NCBI GenBank assembly: GCA_947175585.1
Contig: CAMWNL010000158.1
Location: 1-5,266, forward strand
DNA: 5,266 nt
Origin: an uncultured Bacteroidales bacterium
GTDB taxonomy: Bacteria > Bacteroidota > Bacteroidia > Bacteroidales > Muribaculaceae
Direction of reading: 5' to 3'
The number at the start of each line of letters is the position of its first letter. Position 1 is the first letter of the stretch. Positions 1 to 5,266 of this stretch are shown piece after piece. The translations under genes were made by a program, and so were the position numbers. Under the pieces are notes generated by a model, which ran no database searches, was not told where the DNA came from, and saw only the letters and a program-made list of their open reading frames with translations.

Positions 1-1977
1 CTTGCAATCGCGATAGGCGTCGATGATGCGATAGTGGTGGTGGAGGACTGTGCACGAATATTGTCGGGCGGAGGCGTTTCGCCACGTCAAGCCGCCGAAA
101 AAGCCATGAGTGAACTTGAAGGTCCTATTGTCGGTGAGGTGCTCGTACTGCTTTCCGTGTTTATCCCGACAGCATTCATATCGGGTATCACCGGCGAGCT
201 CTACAAACAGTTTGCGCTGACAATCGCTGTATCGACTGCGTTCTCGGGATTCAATGCACTGACATTTACACCTGCGATGTGTGCGCTGTTCCTGCGCCCG
301 AAGACTCAGACAAAGTTTTTTGTCTACCGTTGGTTTAACCGTGGATTTGATGCCACTCGCAAGGGTTATGATAGTTTTGTAGCCAAGATGCTACGTCATC
401 CGGCCTTATCACTTGTGATTTTTGCGGCTATCTGTTTCGCAGCATTCTGGGGATTTACCAAGTGGCCGACATCTTATGTCCCCGAAGAAGACCAGGGATA
501 TTTCATGACCTCTATTCAGCTGCCTCAAAGTGCATCATTGACGCGAACCGACAGTATAGTCAAAGAAGTGTCAGAACGTATTCAGACGTTACCTGAAGTA
601 AAAGATGTAATCTCAATCTCAGGTATGTCATTTCTGGCCGGTGGTTCGGGAAGCAATCTCGGGTCAATCAATGTTGTGCTAAAACCCTGGAAAGATCGTA
701 AAGCCAAGAGTCAGAGTGTCGACGCTTTAATCGCCAAGGTAGATGAACTCACTGCCGATATTCAGGAGGCAGTTATCTTCTCAATTAATCCTCCGGCTCT
801 CCCTGGTCTGGGTATGTCGGCAGGATTGCAGATGCAGTTGCTTGACATTAATAATCTCGGCCCGAAGGAAATCAAACAGGCTGTAGAAGCACTTCAGGCA
901 GGCGTAGCCAATACACCTGAGATTGCGAGCATTACATCTATGTATGAGGGTGAAGTACCTCAATATTCGGTAAATATTGATCGTGATAAGGTGAAAATGC
1001 AAGGTCTGACACTCGAAGGAGTCTATTCGGCTCTGTCGAGCTATATGGGTGGCAGTTATGTCAATGACTTCGTGGATTTCGGAAGAGTCTATCAGGTTAA
1101 TCTGAGCGCTGCCGGTCAATCTAAGGCTGATGCAGACGACGTGTTAAAGCTCAGCGTACGCAATGCCGACGGTCAGATGGTGCCATTTGCGGCGTTCGCG
1201 ACCGTGGAGCCATCGCTCGGCGAAGGTTCTATCAGCAGATACAATATGTACACTACAGCTGCCGTAACTGCTACAGTCGCTGACGGCGTCAGCTCGTCGG
1301 AAGGTATCAAGGCTATGGAGAGTCTTATGAAAGAATCTGTCGGCAAGAATTTCTCTTATGCGTGGACCGGAGAAGCTTATCAGGAAACCGGTTCGGGAGT
1401 GACGATAACTATAGTATTGCTCTTTGCTGTGCTGATCACAATCCTTGTGCTCGCCGCACAGTATGAATCTTGGACCGATCCTGTAGCCGTGGTAATTACT
1501 ACTCCTACAGCCATACTGGGTACTATTATAGGATGTATATTCATGAGTCAGAGCATAAGCATCTATACTCAGATCGGTATAATTCTGCTAATCGGTATGG
1601 CGGCCAAGAATGCGATTCTGATTGTAGAGTATGCTATGGACTACCGCAAGGCCGGCCAGTCTGTACGTCAGGCTGCCCAAGATGCCGGCAGTGTGCGTCT
1701 GAGACCTATACTGATGACGGCACTTGCATTTGTATTTGGTGTTATGCCGATGCTTTTCGCAACAGGTGCAGGCGCGGCAAGCCGTATCTCTCTCGGCACA
1801 GCAGTAGTCTTCGGTATGGCTGTCAATGCAGTCGTCGGTACGCTCTTTGTACCAAACTTCTGGGAATTACTGCAAAATTTCCAGGAAAAATACCTGTCAA
1901 AAATTTTCAGTAAATCCGATCAGGTTAATGCCGCTGCGACAATAGACAATACTTCTGAACCGAGCGATAAGATCTAA
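1..1977 (+). CDS. RND efflux pump inner-membrane subunit (AcrB/HAE1 type), 5'-truncated by window edge
   Basis: The reading frame is open from base 1, so the start lies outside the window; 658 residues remain, against about 1,050 for AcrB, so roughly 390 N-terminal residues are missing. Fragment residues 1-20 are TM4 and carry the motif GVDDAIVVVE; D8 and D9 match the proton-relay aspartates D407/D408 of E. coli AcrB. TM5-TM7 follow (about 42-61, 71-98, 133-152), then the second periplasmic porter and docking loop, then TM8-TM12 (from about 467 to 625). AAKNAILIVE in TM10 supplies K536 (AcrB K940), and VRLRPILMT supplies R566 and T573 (AcrB R971, T978). All visible relay residues are intact, so the pump should be functional. 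Family knowledge: a proton-driven trimer exporting hydrophobic or amphiphilic compounds with a periplasmic adaptor and an outer-membrane channel. Neither partner is in the window; no channel gene follows, and the next gene is convergent. The C-terminal tail beyond residue 632 is polar. Substrate cannot be read from the sequence. Confidence 0.96.
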   Translation, partial: LAIAIGVDDAIVVVEDCARILSGGGVSPRQAAEKAMSELEGPIVGEVLVLLSVFIPTAFISGITGELYKQFALTIAVSTAFSGFNALTFTPAMCALFLRPKTQTKFFVYRWFNRGFDATRKGYDSFVAKMLRHPALSLVIFAAICFAAFWGFTKWPTSYVPEEDQGYFMTSIQLPQSASLTRTDSIVKEVSERIQTLPEVKDVISISGMSFLAGGSGSNLGSINVVLKPWKDRKAKSQSVDALIAKVDELTADIQEAVIFSINPPALPGLGMSAGLQMQLLDINNLGPKEIKQAVEALQAGVANTPEIASITSMYEGEVPQYSVNIDRDKVKMQGLTLEGVYSALSSYMGGSYVNDFVDFGRVYQVNLSAAGQSKADADDVLKLSVRNADGQMVPFAAFATVEPSLGEGSISRYNMYTTAAVTATVADGVSSSEGIKAMESLMKESVGKNFSYAWTGEAYQETGSGVTITIVLLFAVLITILVLAAQYESWTDPVAVVITTPTAILGTIIGCIFMSQSISIYTQIGIILLIGMAAKNAILIVEYAMDYRKAGQSVRQAAQDAGSVRLRPILMTALAFVFGVMPMLFATGAGAASRISLGTAVVFGMAVNAVVGTLFVPNFWELLQNFQEKYLSKIFSKSDQVNAAATIDNTSEPSDKI

Positions 1978-1996
1978 TATAAATATCAATTAAAGG

Positions 1997-2052
1997 TGTT
2001 CCGCCTGTCGCTACTCACATTCGCTCCGAATGTAGTGGTGGTGGGCGGAACA
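1997..2052 (-). terminator. Long hairpin at the convergent gene ends, probable terminator of the znuA-znuC operon
   Basis: A 9-bp outer stem pairs TGTTCCGCC (1997-2005) with GGCGGAACA (2044-2052). After a small internal loop, CTACT (2011-2015) pairs with AGTGG (2034-2038, one T-G wobble). After one bulged C, ACATTCG (2017-2023) pairs with CGAATGT (2027-2033) around a CTC loop. The structure includes the TAG stop and last codons of the minus-strand ATPase gene and starts 20 bases beyond the RND stop codon. On the minus strand the hairpin is followed by a moderately U-rich run (CCUUUAAUUGAUAUUU); on the plus strand no U-run follows. It therefore fits a minus-strand terminator better than a bidirectional one, though the hairpin could also protect both 3' ends. 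Confidence 0.5.
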
Positions 2053-2706
2053 TTCGTGTAAAGTGCGGTCGACGATGAGATGGCGGTTTGCCATCTCTGC
2101 GAGAGTCGTCATTTCATGAGAGACTAACACAATTGTTGTAGACTTCTTAAGACCGGCTATAATTTCATAGAAATGCTGCTCGAAACGCTTGTCAATATAG
2201 CTCAGCGGTTCGTCGAGCACGAGCAGTTCAGGCCGGGATATGATTGCACGGGCGAGCAGAGTGCGTTGCAACTGTCCTCCAGAGAGAGTTCCGATGGCCT
2301 GGTCGGCTCTTTGCTCCATGCCGACAAGCCCAAGCATTTCAGAAATACGGCTTTCACGTTCATGCCTGTTCACTGATTTTTGGCCGAGTAACCCCGAGGC
2401 TACGACTTCGCCAACAGTAATAGGGAAGTGAGAGTCTATCATATTTTTCTGAGGTAGATATCCTATCCTGAGACTTCCATCTCCATCTATGGTCTGATAA
2501 GAGACTGACCCGCGGTCTGGCTTAAGCAATCTGAGCATAATGCGCAGCAGAGTCGTCTTGCCTCCACCGTTAGGACCGGTAATCGCGATGAAATCTCCGG
2601 ACTTAACCTCTATGCTGACATCAGAGAGGATAACGCGGCCCTCGCGTTCAAACGATATATCGCTAAGCGAGATAAGCGTTGAAGGTTTAGTTAGATGAGA
2701 GCTCAT
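2011..2706 (-). CDS. znuC: Metal ABC transporter ATP-binding protein (ZnuC type)
   Basis: This 231-residue protein is a complete, single ABC ATPase domain that would power uptake of a divalent metal, probably zinc, from the cytoplasmic face of the inner membrane. Visible motifs in order: Walker A GPNGGGKT (44-51), Q-loop YLPQ (Q86), signature LSGGQLQR (141-148), Walker B LLVLDE with catalytic E166, D-loop region SYID (169-172), and H-loop SHE (H197). The GPNGGGKT variant and short length suit the metal-uptake (ZnuC/MntB/FimA-system) ATPases. The ATG at 2706 lies just before the beta-strand that opens the domain, and no other Met occurs before residue 57, so this start is favoured. The gene overlaps the end of the binding-protein gene by 20 bp, implying translational coupling. 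The tail (217-231) is rich in His and Cys (H217, C219, H222-H224, C230). No permease gene follows. Zinc rather than manganese is inferred from the partner's His-rich loop. Confidence 0.93.
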   Translation of the reverse strand: MSSHLTKPSTLISLSDISFEREGRVILSDVSIEVKSGDFIAITGPNGGGKTTLLRIMLRLLKPDRGSVSYQTIDGDGSLRIGYLPQKNMIDSHFPITVGEVVASGLLGQKSVNRHERESRISEMLGLVGMEQRADQAIGTLSGGQLQRTLLARAIISRPELLVLDEPLSYIDKRFEQHFYEIIAGLKKSTTIVLVSHEMTTLAEMANRHLIVDRTLHECSAHHHYIRSECE

Positions 2707-3562
2707 CGGCTATAAGATTTAATTGTCCAATCCAGTCGGCGGCAAGCGGATCAATAGTCACCATACGCGCGCCCAATCGATCATTAACCGAGTAAGCCTG
2801 GCGAGAGTCAAACTCTTTTTGGAAAAAGAACACTTTAACGCTATCGGCTATGGCCTTATTGATTGTTTCTTTCAGCCTGAGTGGCGAAATCTCCTTTGAT
2901 TCCTCTCCGACCGCAATCTGCTTCAGTCCATAATCACGTGCAAAATAACCGAGTGACGGATGCCAGATTGCAAAAGATTTCGTGGGGGCACTATCAAGTC
3001 TTGCAGTCAAAGCCTGGTCAAGACTGTCGATGACCGCAGTTAGACTGTCAAGTCTTGTGCTATATGTATCGGCATTTTTTGAATCATATTTAATCATGGC
3101 CTGACCGATATTACTCGCAATTATCTTCATATTTTTAGCGGAGGTCCATGAGTGTGGGTCCGCTTCCATTTCATGGTGATGGTGATTGTCACCATCACTA
3201 TGATTATGTGAGTGGGTGCCATACAGGCGCTCAATTCCGGTCGATACGTCAATAACACCGTCGCGGTTGCCTATGACAGTCTTTTCGAATGGAAAAGCGT
3301 CGAGCATAAAATATATATCGCTTTTCTCAGCTGCCGCGCGCTTGGACATTGCAGGGTCAAATGTTTCAGGATTTGCGCCACGGTCAAGGAGCGTGACTAT
3401 TTCGCAATCGTCTCCGCAGATGGTTTCTACGAGGTCAGCGAGAGGGGCAATGCTGACAGCTATAACCGGTTTGTCCGTCGAATCGCCGTCGTTGTTTTTG
3501 CTGCACGATGCAGTAAAAATCATAGCGGTGGCAGACAGGGTATATACGAGTTTTTTTAACAT
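2687..3562 (-). CDS. znuA: Metal-binding lipoprotein of an ABC importer (ZnuA type, cluster A-I binding protein)
   Basis: The 291-residue product starts with a lipoprotein signal peptide: a KK n-region, a hydrophobic core, and lipobox TASC with acylated C20. The mature protein has the two-lobe layout of the zinc/manganese binding family. A His-rich acidic loop spans 117-130 (H117, H119, H121, H127-H130), typical of zinc-specific members. Ligand candidates: H137 in the DPHSW motif, H201 in IWHPSLGYFARDYG, and D271 in the IDPLA motif near the C-terminus. At the usual first-ligand site the sequence is GANPETFDP, so E66 stands where many homologues have His. The helix linking the lobes (about 150-190) is present. 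The role is capture of zinc (or manganese) in the periplasm and delivery to the ABC permease. It is the first gene of a minus-strand pair, overlapping the ATPase gene by 20 bp. The ATG at 3562 directly precedes the signal peptide. Metal identity is inferred. Confidence 0.93.
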   Translation of the reverse strand: MLKKLVYTLSATAMIFTASCSKNNDGDSTDKPVIAVSIAPLADLVETICGDDCEIVTLLDRGANPETFDPAMSKRAAAEKSDIYFMLDAFPFEKTVIGNRDGVIDVSTGIERLYGTHSHNHSDGDNHHHHEMEADPHSWTSAKNMKIIASNIGQAMIKYDSKNADTYSTRLDSLTAVIDSLDQALTARLDSAPTKSFAIWHPSLGYFARDYGLKQIAVGEESKEISPLRLKETINKAIADSVKVFFFQKEFDSRQAYSVNDRLGARMVTIDPLAADWIGQLNLIADELSSN

Positions 3563-3581
3563 AGATGTTAGTATTTTGATG

Positions 3582-3589
3582 CAAAGTTA
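3582..3589 (-). promoter_or_regulatory. Candidate Bacteroidales -7 box for the znuA-znuC operon
   Basis: Read on the minus strand these eight bases are TAACTTTG, a full match to the Bacteroidales -7 consensus TAnnTTTG. It lies 19 bases upstream of the znuA ATG, giving a leader of only about 13 nt if transcription starts 5-7 bases beyond the box. I see no good TTTG -33 element 19-21 bases further upstream, so the call rests on the -7 box and its position. I could not recognise a Zur- or Fur-like palindrome around it. Confidence 0.5.
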
Positions 3590-3632
3590 AGATTTTTTTA
3601 GTTTGGCAGTATATCATATCGCAGAAACATCG

Positions 3633-3640
3633 TATATTTG
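3633..3640 (+). promoter_or_regulatory. Candidate Bacteroidales -7 box for the yitT-family gene
   Basis: TATATTTG is a full match to TAnnTTTG, followed by CACC as is common at such promoters. It lies 45 bases upstream of the ATG at 3686, predicting a leader of about 40 nt. The nearest TTTG upstream (3602-3605) is 27 bases away, too far for the usual 19-21-base spacing, so the -33 element is weak or absent. The box faces away from the znuA promoter, about 43 bases from it. Confidence 0.6.
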
Positions 3641-3685
3641 CACCGTAAATCCGCTCTCAAAGGGCATTAGAAATAAGAATGAAAT

Positions 3686-4654
3686 ATGGGTGAATTAAAA
3701 TTACAATTGTGGCGAAACGCCAAAGACTATATTTTTATCACTTTTGGCATGGCTCTTTACGCCCTCGGGTTCTGTGCATTCATTCTTCCCGAAAAGGTCG
3801 TGATCGGCGGTCTGGCCGGTATCGGCACTCTGATTTATTTCATGACTGATATACCGGTCGCTATCTCTCAGTATGCTTTAAATCTTTTTCTCCTCGCAAT
3901 CGCTTACCGGATAGTCGGCAAGCAATTTGTAGTTGGTACGATTTATGGAGCAACGATGATTTCGTTTTTTGTTGGTATTTTCCAGCCATTGTTTACTCAT
4001 CCGCTGACTAATGAACCTTTTATGAACGTTGTCATCGGCGGAATAATGTGTGGATTAGGGGTAGGCTTGACATTTGTCCATAACGGTAGCAGCGGTGGTA
4101 CAGATATCGTAGCTGCAATGGTTTCAAAACACTCTAATGTGAGTATCGGCCGCATGATGCTCTACACTGACTTTTTCATCATATCTTCATCATACCTGAT
4201 GTTCCACAATATTGATAAAGTGGTTTACGGATTCGTTGTGCTGTTTCTCGTATCATATATGGCTGACCTGGTTATCAATACTAACCGTCAGGCTGTGCAG
4301 TTTACAATCTTTTCGCCCCAGTGGCGAGAGATTGCGACAGCAATCAATAACGAGGCTCACAGAGGTTGTACAGTTCTAAGCGGCACAGGCTGGTATAGCA
4401 AGCAGGAAGTCAAAGTGTTGTTGGTGATGTGCCGTAAGATAGAGTCTGTCACCATCTTCCGAATTATAAAATCCATAGACAGCAACGCCTTTATCACTCA
4501 AGCCAATGTTAACGGTGTCTACGGAAAAGGCTTTGATGAGGTAAAAGTGAAGATGAAGGTCGATGATCCTGGAAAAGGCAGGAAAACGTTCCGCTTCGGT
4601 CAGGAATCAGTCGATAATACAGCTCAGACCGGTCATCCTAAAAGCATGGCATAG
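3686..4654 (+). CDS. YitT-family integral membrane protein with C-terminal DUF2179 domain
   Basis: The 322-residue product has the family's two-part layout. Residues about 14-198 are membrane-embedded, with hydrophobic segments near 16-34, 38-53, 58-75, 80-101, 113-131, 156-174 and 178-197. It contains the glycine-rich motifs VIGGLAGIGT (39-48) and NGSSGGTDI (133-141), the latter a hallmark of YitT/DUF161 proteins. Residues about 203-285 form a soluble DUF2179 domain, recognisable by RGCTVLSGTGWYSKQEVKVL (226-245), DSNAFI (265-270) and VYGKGF (278-283). Residues 288-322 are a polar, lysine-rich extension. The ATG is forced: an in-frame TGA sits two codons upstream (3680-3682). An A-rich stretch, not a Shine-Dalgarno, precedes it. 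Family knowledge: the transported substrate and role are not established, and I do not assign one. The gene is a single unit with its own promoter, divergent from znuA, and its stop codon touches the inverted-repeat element downstream. Confidence 0.93.
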   Translation: MGELKLQLWRNAKDYIFITFGMALYALGFCAFILPEKVVIGGLAGIGTLIYFMTDIPVAISQYALNLFLLAIAYRIVGKQFVVGTIYGATMISFFVGIFQPLFTHPLTNEPFMNVVIGGIMCGLGVGLTFVHNGSSGGTDIVAAMVSKHSNVSIGRMMLYTDFFIISSSYLMFHNIDKVVYGFVVLFLVSYMADLVINTNRQAVQFTIFSPQWREIATAINNEAHRGCTVLSGTGWYSKQEVKVLLVMCRKIESVTIFRIIKSIDSNAFITQANVNGVYGKGFDEVKVKMKVDDPGKGRKTFRFGQESVDNTAQTGHPKSMA

Positions 4655-4686
4655 ACCCCGTTCCACAATATTTGTTAATGCTGAGG
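4653..4686 (+). repeat. Left arm of 34-nt inverted repeat
   Basis: Pairs with 4910-4877. Identical blocks between the arms are AGACC (4653-4657), CGTTCC (4659-4664), CAATATTTG (4666-4674), TAA (4676-4678) and CTGAGG (4681-4686). The five mismatches are at 4658, 4665, 4675, 4679 and 4680. In RNA form three of these (4675, 4679, 4680) become G-U wobbles, so 32 of 34 positions could pair. Confidence 0.85.
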
Positions 4687-4727
4687 CGGTCAAGCGTTAT
4701 GCAGCTGTGTTCGCGCAGTGAGGGAGC

Positions 4728-4742
4728 GATGGAGTCCCATCG
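4728..4742 (+). repeat. Small palindrome, copy 1 of an internal 15-nt repeat
   Basis: GATGGAGTCCCATCG is repeated with two changes at 4822-4836, 94 bases on. With the preceding C (4727) it folds as CGATGG, an AGTC loop, and CCATCG: a 6-bp stem with a four-base loop. Confidence 0.6.
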
Positions 4743-4821
4743 TGACCGAAACAAGCGGACGAGGATGCGTGACGATTGGCCGAGGCGATGGTAATTTATA
4801 CCACGGATACGCCACCGGGGA

Positions 4822-4836
4822 GATGGAACCCCATCG
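4822..4836 (+). repeat. Small palindrome, copy 2 of the internal 15-nt repeat
   Basis: GATGGAACCCCATCG matches copy 1 at 13 of 15 positions and can form its own GATGG/CCATC stem. Its first eight bases, GATGGAAC (4822-4829), are also an exact inverted repeat of GTTCCATC at 4844-4851, so two alternative hairpins compete here. Confidence 0.6.
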
Positions 4837-4876
4837 CTCTTTCGTTCCATCACAAAAATTACTCGGAGATATGCGA

Positions 4877-4910
4877 CCTCAGTGTTAGCAAATATTGGGG
4901 AACGTGGTCT
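4877..4910 (-). repeat. Right arm of 34-nt inverted repeat
   Basis: Read on the minus strand from 4910, this arm matches the left arm at 29 of 34 positions. Its outer end lies at the last base of the TAA stop codon of the minus-strand thioredoxin-like gene (4912-4910). Confidence 0.85.
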
Positions 4911-5266
4911 TAACTTAGGACAATGTCTTCGAGCTGCTCTCGTGTCGGATTATGTGCGATGATTTTGCCGTTGGGGTCAAGTAAAAGTGAGCCATATCCG
5001 TCGTCAAGATGAAATTCATTTTTTAATTTGTAAGCCTGATTGCCTGAGACATTAAATTGCATGTCGGAAAACAGGCCGTCGCGCTTGACAATCTCTTGAA
5101 ATAATCGCTCTGACTTATCGAAATTTACCGACAAAAGGTCAATTTTATTGTTTCCGTTGGATTTTAGCCATGATGTATAGTCATTGACTGATTGTCTGGA
5201 CAGTCCGTCGGATGTAGACCAGAATGAGAGCAAGACATACTTACCGTCCTGTTCACATTGCAGGAG
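4910..5266 (-). CDS. Thioredoxin-fold (TlpA/AhpC-like) protein lacking the CxxC motif, 5'-truncated by window edge
   Basis: The frame is open to base 5266, so the N-terminus is outside the window; 118 C-terminal residues are present. The apparent TTG start at 5233 is not real, because the homologous fold begins earlier: residues 8-24 read GKYVLLSFWSTSDGLSR, which aligns with the GKxVLLNFWAxWCGPCR signature of TlpA-type thioredoxins. At the active site the two cysteines are replaced by D20 and S23 (DGLS instead of CGPC). The next landmarks fit the fold: KIDLLSVNFD (41-50), and SLLLDPNGKIIA (93-104), the usual penultimate strand pair. The cis-proline that normally sits six residues before that Asp is Y91. 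The protein is therefore predicted to keep the fold but not disulfide chemistry; a binding or structural role is an inference. Relatives are usually exported or lipid-anchored, but the signal region is not visible here. It converges on the yitT-family gene across the inverted-repeat element. Confidence 0.8.
   Translation of the reverse strand, partial: LLQCEQDGKYVLLSFWSTSDGLSRQSVNDYTSWLKSNGNNKIDLLSVNFDKSERLFQEIVKRDGLFSDMQFNVSGNQAYKLKNEFHLDDGYGSLLLDPNGKIIAHNPTREQLEDIVLS

Larger units (their letters stand above)
4653..4910. other. Inverted-repeat-bounded intergenic element (possible non-autonomous mobile element or structured RNA)
   Basis: This 258-base stretch fills the whole gap between two convergent genes and holds no convincing gene. 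Its ends are 34-nt imperfect inverted repeats matching at 29 of 34 positions, and the middle (4687-4876) contains several short palindromes. The interior appears richer in G and C than the gap upstream of yitT. The outermost repeat bases fall inside the stop codons of both neighbours (TAG at 4652-4654 and TAA at 4912-4910). No obvious target-site duplication flanks it (left gcata, right ttaac). Possibilities are a MITE-like repeat, a two-way 3'-end or termination structure, an invertible segment, or a small RNA. Deciding needs a search for other copies in the host genome. Confidence 0.55.

Noticed and set aside
781..1119. A 112-codon minus-strand open frame inside the RND gene.
   Set aside because: It lies opposite a well-conserved RND porter region and has no domain-like features; it is a shadow of the real gene.
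1470..1913. A 147-codon plus-strand frame inside the RND gene, rich in Cys, Arg and Tyr.
   Set aside because: It is an alternative frame of TM8-TM12 of the pump; its odd composition is what out-of-frame reading of membrane codons gives.
3179..3211. A repeat-like run of gtgatg/catcac words within znuA.
   Set aside because: It is the codon pattern of the His-rich loop (CAC/CAT and GAT codons), not a separate DNA repeat.
3551..3557. A seven-T run (A7 on the coding strand) in codons 2-4 of znuA, a possible slippage switch.
   Set aside because: Seven bases is modest, it simply encodes the KK of the signal peptide, and a second T7 run at 3593-3599 lies in non-coding DNA. There is no evidence of phase variation.
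3212..3590. Two plus-strand open frames opposite the 5' half of znuA.
   Set aside because: Both are antisense to a confidently identified lipoprotein gene, including its signal peptide, and neither shows recognisable motifs.
4638..4853. A 71-codon minus-strand open frame covering most of the inverted-repeat element.
   Set aside because: It is rich in Arg and Ser, matches no domain I recognise, overlaps the 3' end of the yitT-family gene, and its coding bases are the hairpin-forming element itself. If the element is repetitive, copies may be annotated as short hypothetical proteins, but I see no evidence of a real product.
1..5266. CRISPR arrays, tRNA or rRNA genes, transposase genes, or phage genes.
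   Set aside because: I looked on both strands and found no regularly spaced repeats, tRNA-like folds, rRNA segments, or transposase or integrase motifs.

Overview
The window looks like chromosomal DNA of a Bacteroidota bacterium, most likely order Bacteroidales (a gut Muribaculaceae-like genome is my guess from protein style, not a proven assignment). The reasons are two TAnnTTTG-type -7 boxes in the one divergent intergenic region, AT-rich start regions without clear Shine-Dalgarno sequences, and the types of transporter and thioredoxin-like proteins encoded.

Layout from left to right. (1) 1-1977, plus strand: the C-terminal two thirds of an AcrB-type RND efflux pump, cut by the window edge inside TM4. 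(2) 1997-2052: a long, nearly perfect hairpin between the convergent RND gene and metal-transport genes; it overlaps the 3' end of the latter. (3) 2011-3562, minus strand: a two-gene operon, a His-rich metal-binding lipoprotein (ZnuA type) followed with a 20-bp overlap by its ABC ATPase (ZnuC type). No permease gene follows. (4) 3563-3685: a divergent promoter region. (5) 3686-4654, plus strand: a complete YitT-family membrane protein with a C-terminal DUF2179 domain. (6) 4653-4910: a compact element bounded by 34-nt imperfect inverted repeats that reach the stop codons of both flanking convergent genes and enclose further small palindromes. (7) 4910-5266, minus strand: the C-terminal part of a thioredoxin-fold protein whose CxxC motif is replaced by Asp-Gly-Leu-Ser.

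The genes are mostly envelope and transport functions: drug or amphiphile efflux, zinc or manganese uptake, a predicted inner-membrane protein of unknown substrate, and a probably redox-dead thioredoxin-like protein. Nothing in the sequence ties them into one pathway. Only znuA-znuC form a clear operon. The parts that ordinary gene calling does not explain are the inverted-repeat element at 4653-4910, the absence of a permease beside znuA-znuC, and the missing cysteines in the last gene.
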